Position numbers and translations under genes: made by a program. A stretch of 64,000 bases of DNA from an uncultured Muribaculaceae bacterium (GTDB lineage Bacteria; Bacteroidota; Bacteroidia; Bacteroidales; Muribaculaceae): NCBI GenBank assembly GCA_947381945.1, contig CANCXM010000001.1:62001-126000 (forward strand). Direction: 5' to 3'. Of this stretch, positions 1 through 8,751 are shown one piece after another (position 1 is the stretch's first letter; each line of letters begins with the position of its first letter). Under the pieces are notes generated by a model. That model was given only the letters and a program-made list of their open reading frames with translations. It made no database searches and had not been told where the DNA came from.

Positions 1-330
1 CTCACCGGTGCCGTAAACGAGAATGGCGGCAAAGCTGTTGAATCCACTCCGATGACTGATGAGGAAATCGCCTCCATCGCAGTTCTTCCTTCCTGCGGCC
101 GTCGACCCTTCCGTGAGATAGAAGGGCTCTTCACATGGGACATCCTTGCCGCCATTCCTGTAAGCCTTATGGGGGTTGAATACAAAGAAGGTCCCCTCAC
201 GCTTAACGGCAACTTTTTCAAATGTGCTTCCGGCACTTCCCAGCCCCACTTCCTCAGTTGGTCACCAGTTGTCTCCCCAAAGCCCGACTTCAACCGTCCC
301 GACTCCTTCGGCGATATAATCCTGCAATAA
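1..330 (+). CDS. C-terminal part of a carbohydrate-binding family 9 (CBM9)-like protein
   Basis: The reading frame is open from the first base and ends at a TAA at 328-330, so the gene begins before the window. About 109 residues are visible. The ending, with a phenylalanine-rich strand, then SWSPVVSPKPDFNRPDSFG and a short hydrophobic tail, resembles the C-terminus of the CBM9-like (DOMON-type beta-sandwich) proteins common in Bacteroidales, which are secreted or surface sugar-binding proteins. That match is from memory of the family. The N-terminus, any signal peptide and the ligand cannot be judged from this fragment. A strong terminator follows 30 bases downstream. Confidence 0.6.
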   Translation, partial: LTGAVNENGGKAVESTPMTDEEIASIAVLPSCGRRPFREIEGLFTWDILAAIPVSLMGVEYKEGPLTLNGNFFKCASGTSQPHFLSWSPVVSPKPDFNRPDSFGDIILQ

Positions 331-358
331 TCCATATTGAACAGTTATAATCTTATCA

Positions 359-393
359 AAAGAGCCATGATATTCCGGTCATGGCTCTTTCTG
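359..393 (+). terminator. Rho-independent terminator after the CBM9-like gene
   Basis: Arms of 12 bases (359-370 and 379-390) are perfectly complementary around an 8-base loop. The right arm ends in TTT. It lies 29 bases after the stop codon of the upstream gene. Confidence 0.8.
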
Positions 394-558
394 TACTTAC
401 CATATACCTTATATATAATATGTGGTGAATTTTGCCTGTCCGGGTATGCTGCTTTTTCATATTGCTGTATTTGAGGACGTTTTTATTTGAAAATGTAAGG
501 GTAAAGTTGCGTTGGATAAACGTTTTTATCGAAAAATGCGTAGAAATATAGCAAAAAT

Positions 559-589
559 TTTGTAATTACGGCTAAAAGCTTTAACTTTG
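559..589 (+). promoter_or_regulatory. Bacteroidetes-type promoter of gdhA
   Basis: TTTG at 559-562 and TAACTTTG at 582-589 are separated by 19 bases, an exact match to the Bacteroidetes -33/-7 consensus. Transcription would start near 596, giving a leader of about 94 bases before the gdhA ATG at 690. The rest of the gap 394-558 is A+T-rich and shows no gene. Confidence 0.75.
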
Positions 590-689
590 TAGCGAAAAGT
601 AAGATTTTACTTTCAATATGTTTGTAAAACTAATTACAGAGAAAAAGAATTACAGAGTAAAAAATACATAATTTACAATTTCCAAAGGT

Positions 690-2027
690 ATGAATGCAGT
701 AGCAGTAGTCGACGAACTGAAGCGTCGTTTCCCGAACGAACCTGAGTATATCCAGGCTGTGGAAGAGGTATTAACCTCGATTGAAGATGTCTATAATGAA
801 AATCCAGAATTCGAACGCTATAACCTTATCGAGCGTCTTTGCATACCCGACCGTATTTTTGCATTCCGTGTGTCGTGGGTCGACGACAAGGGTAAGGTCC
901 ACAACAACATGGGCTACCGCGTTCAGCACAACAATGCCATCGGCCCGTACAAAGGTGGCATCCGTTTCCACTCTTCAGTAAACCTCTCAATCCTCAAGTT
1001 CCTCGCTTTCGAGCAGACATTCAAGAATTCCCTCACCACTCTCGCGATGGGCGGTGCCAAAGGCGGCAGCGACTTCTCGCCCCGTGGCAAGAGCGACATG
1101 GAAGTGATGCGCTTCTGCCAGGCATTCATTCAGGAACTCTGGCGTCAGATCGGTCCCGATACCGACGTGCCTGCAGGTGATATAGGCGTAGGTGGCCGCG
1201 AAGTTGGCTACATGTTCGGTGAATACAAGAAGATGGCCCGTGAGTTCACAGGAACATTCACCGGTAAGGGCATCGAGTTCGGCGGCTCTCTTATCCGTCC
1301 CGAGGCAACCGGTTATGGCAACGTCTACTTCCTTCTTGAAATGCTCAAGACACGCGGTCTTGACATCGAGGGCAAGCGTGTAGCCATCTCAGGTTCAGGC
1401 AATGTGGCAACTTATACTGCCGAAAAGCTCCTCAGCCTTGGCGCAAAGGTCGTTTCGATGAGCGACAGCGACGGTTCAATCTATGTTCCCGACGGACTCA
1501 CACGCGAACAGCTCGACTATATCTTCAAGCTCAAGAATATCTATCGTGGCCGTATCCGCGAATTTGCCGAGGAATACGAATGTCAGTACTTCGAAGGCGA
1601 ACGCCCCTGGCATCATGTCGCATGTGATATTGCCATGCCTTCCGCCACACAGAATGAAATTGACGGTGACGACGCCCGCGCCCTCATTGCCAACGGCTGT
1701 ATCGCTGTCAGCGAAGGTGCCAACATGCCCTCTACCCCTGAAGCTATCCGCGAATTCCAGAAAGCCCGCATCCTCTACGCTCCCGGCAAGGCTGCAAATG
1801 CAGGTGGTGTTTCAGTCTCAGGTCTTGAAATGGCTCAGAACTCCCAGAAACTCTCATGGAGCGCTGAGGAAGTCGACAATAAGCTCAAAGGCATCATGGC
1901 CGAAATCCACAAGCAGTGTGTCAAGTATGGCACCGAGGCCGACGGCTATATCAACTATGTCCGTGGCGCCAACGTTGCAGGCTTCATGAAAGTTGCCCGC
2001 GCCATGATGGCACAAGGTATCCTCTAA
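690..2027 (+). CDS. gdhA: NADP-type glutamate dehydrogenase
   Basis: Cytoplasmic enzyme that interconverts 2-oxoglutarate plus ammonia and glutamate, the main ammonia-assimilation step in many gut Bacteroidales. At 445 residues it has the size of the hexameric, usually NADP-dependent, family. Visible signatures are the glutamate-binding stretch PYKGGIRFH (Lys88), a second lysine in GGAKGG (Lys124), the catalytic aspartate in PAGDIGVGGR (Asp164), and the Rossmann motif GSGNVA near 235-240. A consensus promoter lies upstream and a strong terminator downstream, so it is monocistronic. NADP rather than NAD specificity is inferred from family size and type, not from a binding-site analysis. Confidence 0.96.
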   Translation: MNAVAVVDELKRRFPNEPEYIQAVEEVLTSIEDVYNENPEFERYNLIERLCIPDRIFAFRVSWVDDKGKVHNNMGYRVQHNNAIGPYKGGIRFHSSVNLSILKFLAFEQTFKNSLTTLAMGGAKGGSDFSPRGKSDMEVMRFCQAFIQELWRQIGPDTDVPAGDIGVGGREVGYMFGEYKKMAREFTGTFTGKGIEFGGSLIRPEATGYGNVYFLLEMLKTRGLDIEGKRVAISGSGNVATYTAEKLLSLGAKVVSMSDSDGSIYVPDGLTREQLDYIFKLKNIYRGRIREFAEEYECQYFEGERPWHHVACDIAMPSATQNEIDGDDARALIANGCIAVSEGANMPSTPEAIREFQKARILYAPGKAANAGGVSVSGLEMAQNSQKLSWSAEEVDNKLKGIMAEIHKQCVKYGTEADGYINYVRGANVAGFMKVARAMMAQGIL

Positions 2028-2093
2028 GATTACTCTTTTCAGCTATACATTACCATATTAAATTTAACGTTTAACGCTTTGATACACACAATT

Positions 2094-2136
2094 AATCCCC
2101 TGCCTGGCTGTGAAGCCTTGGCAGGGGATTCCTTTG
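2094..2136. terminator. Terminator between gdhA and the convergent creD gene
   Basis: Perfect 11-base arms at 2094-2104 and 2120-2130, 15-base loop, followed by CCTTTG on the plus strand. It separates convergent genes and may work in both directions. Confidence 0.75.
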
Positions 2137-2153
2137 TTGTAGCTGTGGATTTT

Positions 2154-3356
2154 TCAATTGCTATTAATCTTAATAGACGCATACATCATCGCCGCCAACG
2201 AGAAGAACAGCAATAAACTTCCGAGAAGAAGTGCGTAGGTTGACATGTTTAACATTATATAGCAGCAGACATACATCAATGAGAGCAAGCATCCTATTGA
2301 CAATCCAAGTTTTCGTGAATGCAGCATTTTCCACATATATACGGTAATAAGGCTTACAGTCATGGTTGTTGCCAACAGATAGGCGTAGCCGAACGGAATA
2401 AGTTCAACGAATGACAGAAGTAGGGAATAGAATATAATTAAGGCTACACCAATCAGAAAGTAGTTAAGTAACGGTATGGTCTGTCTTTTCATAATTTCTA
2501 CGAACAATACACTTATAAACGTAAGAATTATGATGATGAAGGAATATTTCATTGAACGTTCCACTTTCTGGTATCTATCTACTCCAACAAGAAAATTGGT
2601 TCCGACAAATCCTGAATCATCAGTGTAAGTTATGCCATCGGGTACTGAATTTTCCCAACTTGCAGAAAATCTTCCGTCTCTTGTCGTACGCTCAATCGGA
2701 AGACTGCTTCCTGTGAATGATGGATTTGAAGCATTTCCGTTTATGCTTATCGAGGAAATATCGCCAATCTCTTTTATAAAGATACTCCCGGAGCCGCGTA
2801 CTTCTAATTCGGTTGAAAATTCAATATTATCACCGGGTCCATTGGGATTAATTTTTGCAAATAGGTTCTCAGTTGATGTCTGCCATTGTGTTTCTTCCCC
2901 ACAGATATTTAATGTCCCGAGTTTTACGATCTGGTCGGAAGGTAATTTGAGTTCCAACACTACCGTATCACCTAATTCCAACAACCTGTTTCGATTAAAA
3001 CACCCTGTCATCTTTATATTGGCAGTGAAGACTTGGGCTTCATAGATATTTCTATGCAACAGTTTTGTTTCAACAACTGCATTGCAGTCGAACACCATTG
3101 GATGAATCCTGTTTGCACTGTCAATGTGTTCTTTTGCTATTGGCCCTTGCAGATGGATGCTGTGTCCCCATTGGTTGGCTATGCTCTCTGCTACTTGCCT
3201 GTTATTTGATTCTCTGGAGTATGATACAATCCATACGGCCAAAACACCAAACATCAGGACACCGCTGATTACCCCCATGAGAATAATTTTAGTTCCGTAG
3301 GACATTCTTGTGCGATAGCCGTTTGCAGGTTGGTTGATCTGTTTTTCCTGTGTCAT
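2154..3356 (-). CDS. creD: CreD-family inner-membrane protein
   Basis: Four hundred residues with one N-terminal membrane segment (about 24-46), a large soluble loop expected outside the cytoplasmic membrane, and a C-terminal block of several membrane helices (about 268-396). The helix block, with LNYFLIGVALIIFYSLLLS and the following ELIPFGYAYL, is the CreD (inner membrane protein, 'cell envelope integrity') signature. In E. coli CreD belongs to the CreBC regulon and affects envelope and colicin tolerance. Its biochemical role is unknown. The start overlaps the stop of the upstream CreD-like gene by 4 bases (ATGA), implying translational coupling. The protein is somewhat shorter than the roughly 450-residue E. 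coli protein, and this region looks richer in A+T than its neighbours. Confidence 0.85.
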   Translation of the reverse strand: MTQEKQINQPANGYRTRMSYGTKIILMGVISGVLMFGVLAVWIVSYSRESNNRQVAESIANQWGHSIHLQGPIAKEHIDSANRIHPMVFDCNAVVETKLLHRNIYEAQVFTANIKMTGCFNRNRLLELGDTVVLELKLPSDQIVKLGTLNICGEETQWQTSTENLFAKINPNGPGDNIEFSTELEVRGSGSIFIKEIGDISSISINGNASNPSFTGSSLPIERTTRDGRFSASWENSVPDGITYTDDSGFVGTNFLVGVDRYQKVERSMKYSFIIIILTFISVLFVEIMKRQTIPLLNYFLIGVALIIFYSLLLSFVELIPFGYAYLLATTMTVSLITVYMWKMLHSRKLGLSIGCLLSLMYVCCYIMLNMSTYALLLGSLLLFFSLAAMMYASIKINSN

Positions 3357-3952
3357 TTCAGAATGATTTCTTTGTTTTCAAATTTCAGCTTCAATGTGAA
3401 ATACATAGCAATCGCTATCAGAACGAATAGTAAAAGGCTACCGATTAGCAATGCCAGTGATCCGAGATGGACAAGAAGGAGAATCAGAGCATATTCAGTG
3501 GTCAGGATTAATGTTGAAAGCGCTGTAGCTTTCTTGTGATGGGTAATCCCCATCACGAAGCAATTGATAAGGCCGATTGTCATGACTGACACCACTATAT
3601 ATGCTGTCAAGAAAGGCATTTTTTCTGACATTGCAAGCAATAATAGATTGAACAGACACAAGGCGCAACCAATTAATCCATACTGAATATAGTTAATGCC
3701 TTTCTTGAAAGCTACCTCTATCAACACCAAAGATGTCAGTGTGATGGCAATCACGGCGAAAGAGTATATGATGGTTTGAGATAAATATTCATACCGGTTC
3801 TCCGGGAGAAATCCACTTTCCTGTCTGTTAGTCGCAAATTCATCCAAGCCTCCTGATATGATAGCAAGGACAAACGAAATTCCAAATACAAAAAGTATTT
3901 GCATACCAAGCCAGTGCATGGTGTATTTAGGTTCATTGCTAAGCTTTTCCAT
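3353..3952 (-). CDS. Short CreD-like membrane protein (C-terminal helix block only)
   Basis: A 199-residue membrane protein. It has a helix near residues 14-31, a short polar loop, then about five helices. The stretch from INYIQYGLIGCALCLFNLLL onward is plainly homologous to the C-terminal membrane block of the adjacent creD product, but the large extracytoplasmic domain is missing. It looks like a tandem paralogue that kept only the membrane part, or a diverged partner subunit. It overlaps creD by 4 bases and starts 30 bases after nfeD, so it is probably part of the same transcript. The reading frame is intact with no frameshift, so this is not simply debris of creD. Confidence 0.7.
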   Translation of the reverse strand: MEKLSNEPKYTMHWLGMQILFVFGISFVLAIISGGLDEFATNRQESGFLPENRYEYLSQTIIYSFAVIAITLTSLVLIEVAFKKGINYIQYGLIGCALCLFNLLLLAMSEKMPFLTAYIVVSVMTIGLINCFVMGITHHKKATALSTLILTTEYALILLLVHLGSLALLIGSLLLFVLIAIAMYFTLKLKFENKEIILK

Positions 3953-3982
3953 GTCTTGATTATGAGTTAGAGGTGAGGGTTA

Positions 3983-5371
3983 TCATAGCTCCCGGACGTA
4001 GATTTGGGCGTTCTCGTATTTGATGACGCGGACGCGGGAGGCGGCGTGGATGAAGCCTTGGGCGGCTACGGCGTCGAGAATCTCGCCATTGATTTCCACC
4101 TTTCCGGCAGGGCGCATGTCGGTGACGGCTGAGCCTTCGAGGCCGATGTAGCGTGCGGGCGACATGTCGACTCCGACGTAGCCGTCCTTCACCTGCTGTG
4201 TGAGCAGCAGTTCGGTGTGGCGGCGCACCCATTTCGGTCCGTAGGATGAGGTGAGATACCATATCGCTCCTATCGCGAGAACTACTCCGGCAATGAAGAT
4301 GACCATTGAGCTCCAGACTGCATCAGCGTTGAGATGGGTGAGCGAGAAGGTGTAATGCTCGATTAGACCTAAGATGACTGCGGCGCATACGCATGATATG
4401 CCTGCGATACCTGTTATCCCGAATCCGGGTACCACGAAGATTTCAAGGACAATCAACATGACGCCGAGCACGAAAAGCAGGATTATCCACGAGCTGGCAA
4501 TGCCTGAGATATAGAGCGGGAGGAAGTAGAGCACCGCTGCTATTATCGCGGCTGCCGAGGGGAAGCCCATGCCGGGTGAATGGAGCTCCATGTATATACC
4601 ACCGACTATAATCATGATGAGGATGGCCTGCACGGCGGGATTGGTAAAGAATCCGATGAGGTGGTCGAGCCAGTCCGGTCTGTATTCCTGAATGGAATAT
4701 CCGTTTTCATCATATCCGAGGTGGGCCATGACATCCTTGACAGATTCAGCCTTTGCATCGGCATAATGCCATTTGATTGCTTCATCGGTCGTGAATGTGA
4801 GGACGCGCGTCGAGTCAATGAGTCCGGGGACCTCAACACGGCTGTCGACCATCGCTTCGGCAATGAGCGGGTCACGTCGCCAGTGTTCGACACCTGTCGA
4901 ATCGATGTATTTGCCGTGGCTTTCGGCGGTGGCACGCATCATGGCGCGCATGTATGACTGGTATTTATCCGGCATGGCTTGTCCGTCAGCACCGTTGACA
5001 ACCGTCACAGCGCCCATCGATGCTCCTCCGCGCATATAGACCGAGTCACATGCGAGGGCAATCAGCGCTCCGGCAGAGGCAGCGTTGTTGTCAACGAAGC
5101 CGACGACCGGGCCGGGATAGTTGAGCAGGGCTGTGCGGATGGAATCGGCGTGGACCACTGAGCCTCCGTAGGTGTTGAGGTGTACGAGCAGCAGTGGTGA
5201 ATTCAATCGTTTGGCCTCGTCGATGGCCTGTTGGGTGTAGCGCCATGTGCTCGACCCGATTTCATCGTCGAGACGCAGCATGTAGACACTTGAGACTTCA
5301 TTGGCGTGCATGGAGGTCTGCCCGATGAATATCGTGGCAAGTAACGCGATTATTAGCCTGTGGATTGACAT
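3983..5371 (-). CDS. nfeD: Long-form NfeD membrane serine protease
   Basis: Long NfeD proteins combine an extracytoplasmic ClpP-like serine protease, four to five membrane helices and a C-terminal OB-fold. All three are visible: a protease domain with the nucleophile in NNAASAGAL (about Ser99 from this start) and the candidate base Lys in MPDKYQSYM (about 136), helices at about 240-370, and a soluble tail. The chosen ATG at 5371 begins a clean signal peptide (MSIHRLIIALLATIFIG...). An in-frame ATG at 5440 overlaps the upstream stop by 4 bases and would add 23 polar residues, so it remains possible. Family members act in membrane-protein quality control, often with stomatin-like partners. No stomatin gene is adjacent here. 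Confidence 0.88.
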   Translation of the reverse strand: MSIHRLIIALLATIFIGQTSMHANEVSSVYMLRLDDEIGSSTWRYTQQAIDEAKRLNSPLLLVHLNTYGGSVVHADSIRTALLNYPGPVVGFVDNNAASAGALIALACDSVYMRGGASMGAVTVVNGADGQAMPDKYQSYMRAMMRATAESHGKYIDSTGVEHWRRDPLIAEAMVDSRVEVPGLIDSTRVLTFTTDEAIKWHYADAKAESVKDVMAHLGYDENGYSIQEYRPDWLDHLIGFFTNPAVQAILIMIIVGGIYMELHSPGMGFPSAAAIIAAVLYFLPLYISGIASSWIILLFVLGVMLIVLEIFVVPGFGITGIAGISCVCAAVILGLIEHYTFSLTHLNADAVWSSMVIFIAGVVLAIGAIWYLTSSYGPKWVRRHTELLLTQQVKDGYVGVDMSPARYIGLEGSAVTDMRPAGKVEINGEILDAVAAQGFIHAASRVRVIKYENAQIYVREL

Positions 5372-5436
5372 TGCGGGAATCTGATATTGAAAGGTTAAAG
5401 ATTTTTTATGTGTGGGTATGGGGTTGGACGGTGAGG

Positions 5437-6543
5437 TCATTTGCTCTTATCAGCCGGAGACGAGGTCGCGGCAGCATCTGCGTCGCGTTTCCGCTTGATG
5501 CCTTGCTGGATCCATCCGGGCATTATACATGCACCGATAAGGAGGTAGACGTAGTAGCTGATGATGCGCCAGAAAAGGGCGATGACGAGAGCCATGCCTG
5601 TCGAGTGGATGAGGTCGCCGTAGTAGGTCGTGAACAGCCATTCGCTGATACCGGCACTGCCGGGGGTGGGGCTGACCATGAGGCATACCCATACGATGAA
5701 CTGACGGGCGAAGACTATGAGCTGGTTGGCCATCGGTGCGAAACCGAGGAAAAGGGCGTTGACCACGAGATAGCGCGACGACCATGAGAGGGCTGTGCCT
5801 CCGAAGGTCTCAAGCCACCAGTGGAAGGGGCGTTTGCGGAGGTCACGGCCGGTAGTCTCCATATTGGAGCCGAGGGTATCCACCTGTGGCGCCCATTTTT
5901 TGAGCAGTTTGAAGTGGAAGAGCCAGTTGAGGAAGCGGTGGATGGCGTGAGGACGGACAATGATGCCGAGGAAAAGGATGGTTGTCCACACGAAAATCAC
6001 GGCATACACTCCCCAGAACACAGATTGCAGTCCGACGGTGAAGCCTCCGTGGCCGAAATCGAAAAGTTCTTTATAGGGGACAATGAGCATGATGATTGGC
6101 AGCGAGACCACAAAAAACAGTTCGTCAAGAAAGAGAGTGGTCATCATCAGTGTTGTCGCGCGTCCGAGTTCTATACCCTCGCGGTTGAGGTAGATCATGC
6201 CCAAGGCACTTCCGCCGACAGCCGACGGGGTGACGCATGATGTGAATTCGCAGAGCATGTCGACTTTCCATGCCTTTGCCCATGTGAGCTGTCGGTCAGT
6301 TAGGGCGCGGAATCGCCATGTCAACCCGAAATCACGACCGACCATGAAAAGCCATGCAAGCGCGATACATCCGATGACTTTGGCGTCGAAATGTATGGAT
6401 TCCCAGACGGCAAGGTTGAATTCGCGTTTGAACAGCCACACGACCACGGCGAGGCCTATGGCTATCGGCAGAAATATCTTCCACGCGAGATTCAGGGTCT
6501 GGCGGCGGGCTGATTCAGGTTTTTTAGTGTTTTGTGTGCTCAT
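5437..6543 (-). CDS. Flippase-like / LPG-synthase transmembrane-domain protein (YbhN/UPF0104)
   Basis: A 368-residue multi-pass membrane protein of the lysylphosphatidylglycerol synthase transmembrane-domain family (YbhN, AglD2-like). About eight helices are visible, with the family-typical GRDFGLTWRFRAL after helix 2 and the VSPTPGSAGISEW motif near residue 290. The protein has only the membrane half, without the aminoacyltransferase domain, so it is not an MprF enzyme. Members often sit beside glycosyltransferases and are proposed to handle or flip glycolipids. Here the upstream gene, which overlaps by 20 bases, is a GT4 glycosyltransferase, which supports a glycolipid role by inference. 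It overlaps or abuts nfeD downstream. Confidence 0.85.
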   Translation of the reverse strand: MSTQNTKKPESARRQTLNLAWKIFLPIAIGLAVVVWLFKREFNLAVWESIHFDAKVIGCIALAWLFMVGRDFGLTWRFRALTDRQLTWAKAWKVDMLCEFTSCVTPSAVGGSALGMIYLNREGIELGRATTLMMTTLFLDELFFVVSLPIIMLIVPYKELFDFGHGGFTVGLQSVFWGVYAVIFVWTTILFLGIIVRPHAIHRFLNWLFHFKLLKKWAPQVDTLGSNMETTGRDLRKRPFHWWLETFGGTALSWSSRYLVVNALFLGFAPMANQLIVFARQFIVWVCLMVSPTPGSAGISEWLFTTYYGDLIHSTGMALVIALFWRIISYYVYLLIGACIMPGWIQQGIKRKRDADAAATSSPADKSK

Positions 6544-7708
6544 GTCGGGCTATGATTTCGTCGTAGCGTTGAATAACTTCGTCCATGACATCGTGCCATG
6601 AACGTGCGAGGGTCCGGCTTGCTCCGAGACCCGCTGTGCGTTTCATATCTGGGTCTGATGCGACCTTTCGGATGACTTCTGCATATTGTTCGGGTGTACG
6701 GTCGGTTAGGAATCCGTTTTCGCGGTCGTGGACAAGCTCTGCGGCCGTCGAGCCTTCGAGAAGGACGGCCGGGGTCTGCATCGCAGCCGCTTCGCGGACC
6801 ACGAGTGGGGCATTGTCGTAGAACGACGGAAAGAGAAACAGGTCTGAACCGGCATAGAACCGGCGAAGTCGTTCGCGGTCGTTGATGACACCGTGGAATG
6901 TTACCCGGTCGGTAAGTCCGAGTTCCCTGACAAGCGCTTTCATGTCGTCGAGGGCATAGCCGGTTCCGATGAAGTTCATCTTGAACTTGACGTCGTCGAG
7001 GAGCGGGAGGGTGCGGATGATGATTTCAATACCCTTTTCGAGAATGTGCTGTCCGACAAAGAGAAGACCGATTTCATCATCGTCAAGACCGACGATGCGG
7101 CGTGATTCAATCTTGTAAGCCTCGACATCGTCGATACCTTCGCAAAAATCGTTGCCGTTCTCGACTACCACTACCTTGCCTTTGTAGCCGTATTCACGGA
7201 TGGTTTCCTCGACGGCTGCCTGTGGAATCCACACCTCGGTGGCTGAGTTGTAGAATTCACGCAGACGGTTCATCTGATAGGTGACCATCGGACCGGGGAG
7301 TGAACGCTCAAGGTCGGTGCGGTATTTTGAATGGAAAGTGGCGATGAGTGGAATGTCCTGTCGACGTGCGGCGTAGGCTGCAAGCCGACCGGAGGAGAAG
7401 GGACAGTGGGCGTGGACGAGACGGAAAGGTGTGTTCCGCATTTTCCGCCAGATGAATGGGTCGAAACGCGGATAGCCGTAGCGGTAGGGGTGACGGTTGT
7501 AGATCGGGAGAGAGAAGTAGCGGTAGAGCTTGATGTCTTCTATGCCGGTGAAGCGAGGTGCCCACGGAGTGACGACACAGACATCACGACCCTCCGCGGT
7601 CAGCCATTTGCAGTAGTTCTCGACGGTGAGGGTCACACCGTCAAGGACAGGAGGGAAGCTGTCGTTGAACAATCCGTAATACATCTTGGTGTCAGGGTCC
7701 GATCTCAT
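6524..7708 (-). CDS. GT4-family glycosyltransferase, probably acting on a lipid acceptor
   Basis: A 394-residue GT-B fold enzyme. The N-terminal half begins with YYGLFNDSFPPVLDGV, the glycine-containing acceptor loop typical of retaining GT4 enzymes that act on diacylglycerol or phosphatidylinositol. The C-terminal donor domain carries LLFVGQHILEKG, FIGTGY and an E-x7-E type region around YDNAPLVVREAAAMQTPAV. Pairing with the overlapping flippase-like gene suggests a membrane glycolipid pathway. Donor and acceptor are unknown. An alternative start at Met9 (7684) is possible. It is the first gene of a five-gene minus-strand run that continues through creD. Confidence 0.85.
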   Translation of the reverse strand: MRSDPDTKMYYGLFNDSFPPVLDGVTLTVENYCKWLTAEGRDVCVVTPWAPRFTGIEDIKLYRYFSLPIYNRHPYRYGYPRFDPFIWRKMRNTPFRLVHAHCPFSSGRLAAYAARRQDIPLIATFHSKYRTDLERSLPGPMVTYQMNRLREFYNSATEVWIPQAAVEETIREYGYKGKVVVVENGNDFCEGIDDVEAYKIESRRIVGLDDDEIGLLFVGQHILEKGIEIIIRTLPLLDDVKFKMNFIGTGYALDDMKALVRELGLTDRVTFHGVINDRERLRRFYAGSDLFLFPSFYDNAPLVVREAAAMQTPAVLLEGSTAAELVHDRENGFLTDRTPEQYAEVIRKVASDPDMKRTAGLGASRTLARSWHDVMDEVIQRYDEIIARHEHTKH

Positions 7709-7755
7709 AAATGATGAATTGAAGTGAGGGAAGCCTATTGGCCGGGGTACGAATA

Positions 7756-7763
7756 CAAATATA
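7756..7763 (-). promoter_or_regulatory. Possible -7 box upstream of the glycosyltransferase-to-creD operon
   Basis: TATATTTG on the minus strand matches TAnnTTTG. No clear -33 TTTG lies 19-21 bases upstream. It sits in the 83-base gap after menE and would start transcription about 40 bases before the glycosyltransferase ATG. Confidence 0.35.
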
Positions 7764-7791
7764 ACACTTTAAAGGGGATTGGAGGTTGAAT

Positions 7792-8751
7792 TCAGTCCGA
7801 AATTTTTCTCCTTATGATTTTTTGTGACCGGGTAAGCTCGATTTGCGGGACGGTTATGATTGCTTTCGGAGCGCGTTTTGGTCCGGTCAGTTCCCTCACT
7901 TTGTCGAGCAGGTCGGCCGGAAGCCGGGTAGAGTCTGTAACGATGATGGCTTCCTCACCCCAGCGCTCAGACGGCCGGGAAGTGACGTAGAAGCGTATGG
8001 AGTTGTCAACCAATGGCGTGATGAGCTTTTCGATTTCCTCCGGGAAGATTTTTATTCCTCCGGAGTTGATGACGTTGTCGTAGCGTCCGAGCCATCGGAA
8101 TTTTGTCGGCGAATGAAGCTCGACAATGTCATTGGTGATAAGGCGGTGAAATGAAAGCGTCTCGCTTTTGATAGACAGACAACCGCGTTCGTCAAGTGAA
8201 AAAGTGAATCCCGGAAGAGCGTCAAAGCAGTCATTGCCGAGTCGGCGGAGTGCCACATGGCTGCATGTTTCCGTCATCCCGTATGTAGCGTAAGCCGGAA
8301 TTCCGGCTTTGAGAACTTCCCGTTCAGCTTCGGGCGCAAGCGGTGCGCCGCCGATTATCATTGCTTTGATTGTGGAGCGGAATGGCGATGCGAGGACCGC
8401 ATCGACCTGCGAGGGGACTATTGGCAGGAGCGATATTTCACTGATGGTCGGAGGAAGGGTGAGGGCAGGCCGGTTTGACGGCGATTCAACGATGAGGTTG
8501 CATCCGGCTTCGAGTGCGCGCACAATCTGCATTTTTCCTGCGATGTAGTCAGGTGAAAGCGGGAGATAGAGGGTCGAATTCTCGCGTATACCGAAAAATT
8601 GCAGCGTGGCTTTCGCGGAAGCGCGCATGTCTGATTTCAGCAGCCTGATTTCCTTGGGGGTGCCTGTTGAACCTGAAGTATGGGCCACGACGTATGGACG
8701 TGAATCGCGCCATTCGTCAATGAACTCCTTTGCATCCGGTGTGAGAATCAT
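7792..8751 (-). CDS. menE: o-Succinylbenzoate-CoA ligase (menaquinone synthesis)
   Basis: Acyl-adenylate-forming enzyme that activates o-succinylbenzoate to its CoA ester in menaquinone biosynthesis. The ATP-binding P-loop TSGSTGTPK, the YGMTETCSH motif and the hinge aspartate in LGRYDNVINSGG are all visible, and a terminal lysine lies in the SQKIIRRK tail. At about 320 residues it is shorter than the 450-500 residues common in other phyla, as is usual for Bacteroidales. I chose the ATG at 8751 because it overlaps the menC stop as ATGA. An upstream ATG at 8778 would give a 30-base overlap. Confidence 0.9.
   Translation of the reverse strand: MILTPDAKEFIDEWRDSRPYVVAHTSGSTGTPKEIRLLKSDMRASAKATLQFFGIRENSTLYLPLSPDYIAGKMQIVRALEAGCNLIVESPSNRPALTLPPTISEISLLPIVPSQVDAVLASPFRSTIKAMIIGGAPLAPEAEREVLKAGIPAYATYGMTETCSHVALRRLGNDCFDALPGFTFSLDERGCLSIKSETLSFHRLITNDIVELHSPTKFRWLGRYDNVINSGGIKIFPEEIEKLITPLVDNSIRFYVTSRPSERWGEEAIIVTDSTRLPADLLDKVRELTGPKRAPKAIITVPQIELTRSQKIIRRKISD

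Noticed and set aside
3353-3952. Short CreD-like gene as a frameshifted piece of creD
   Set aside because: The downstream creD has its own complete C-terminal membrane block. The short gene is a second copy with an intact frame and its own stop.
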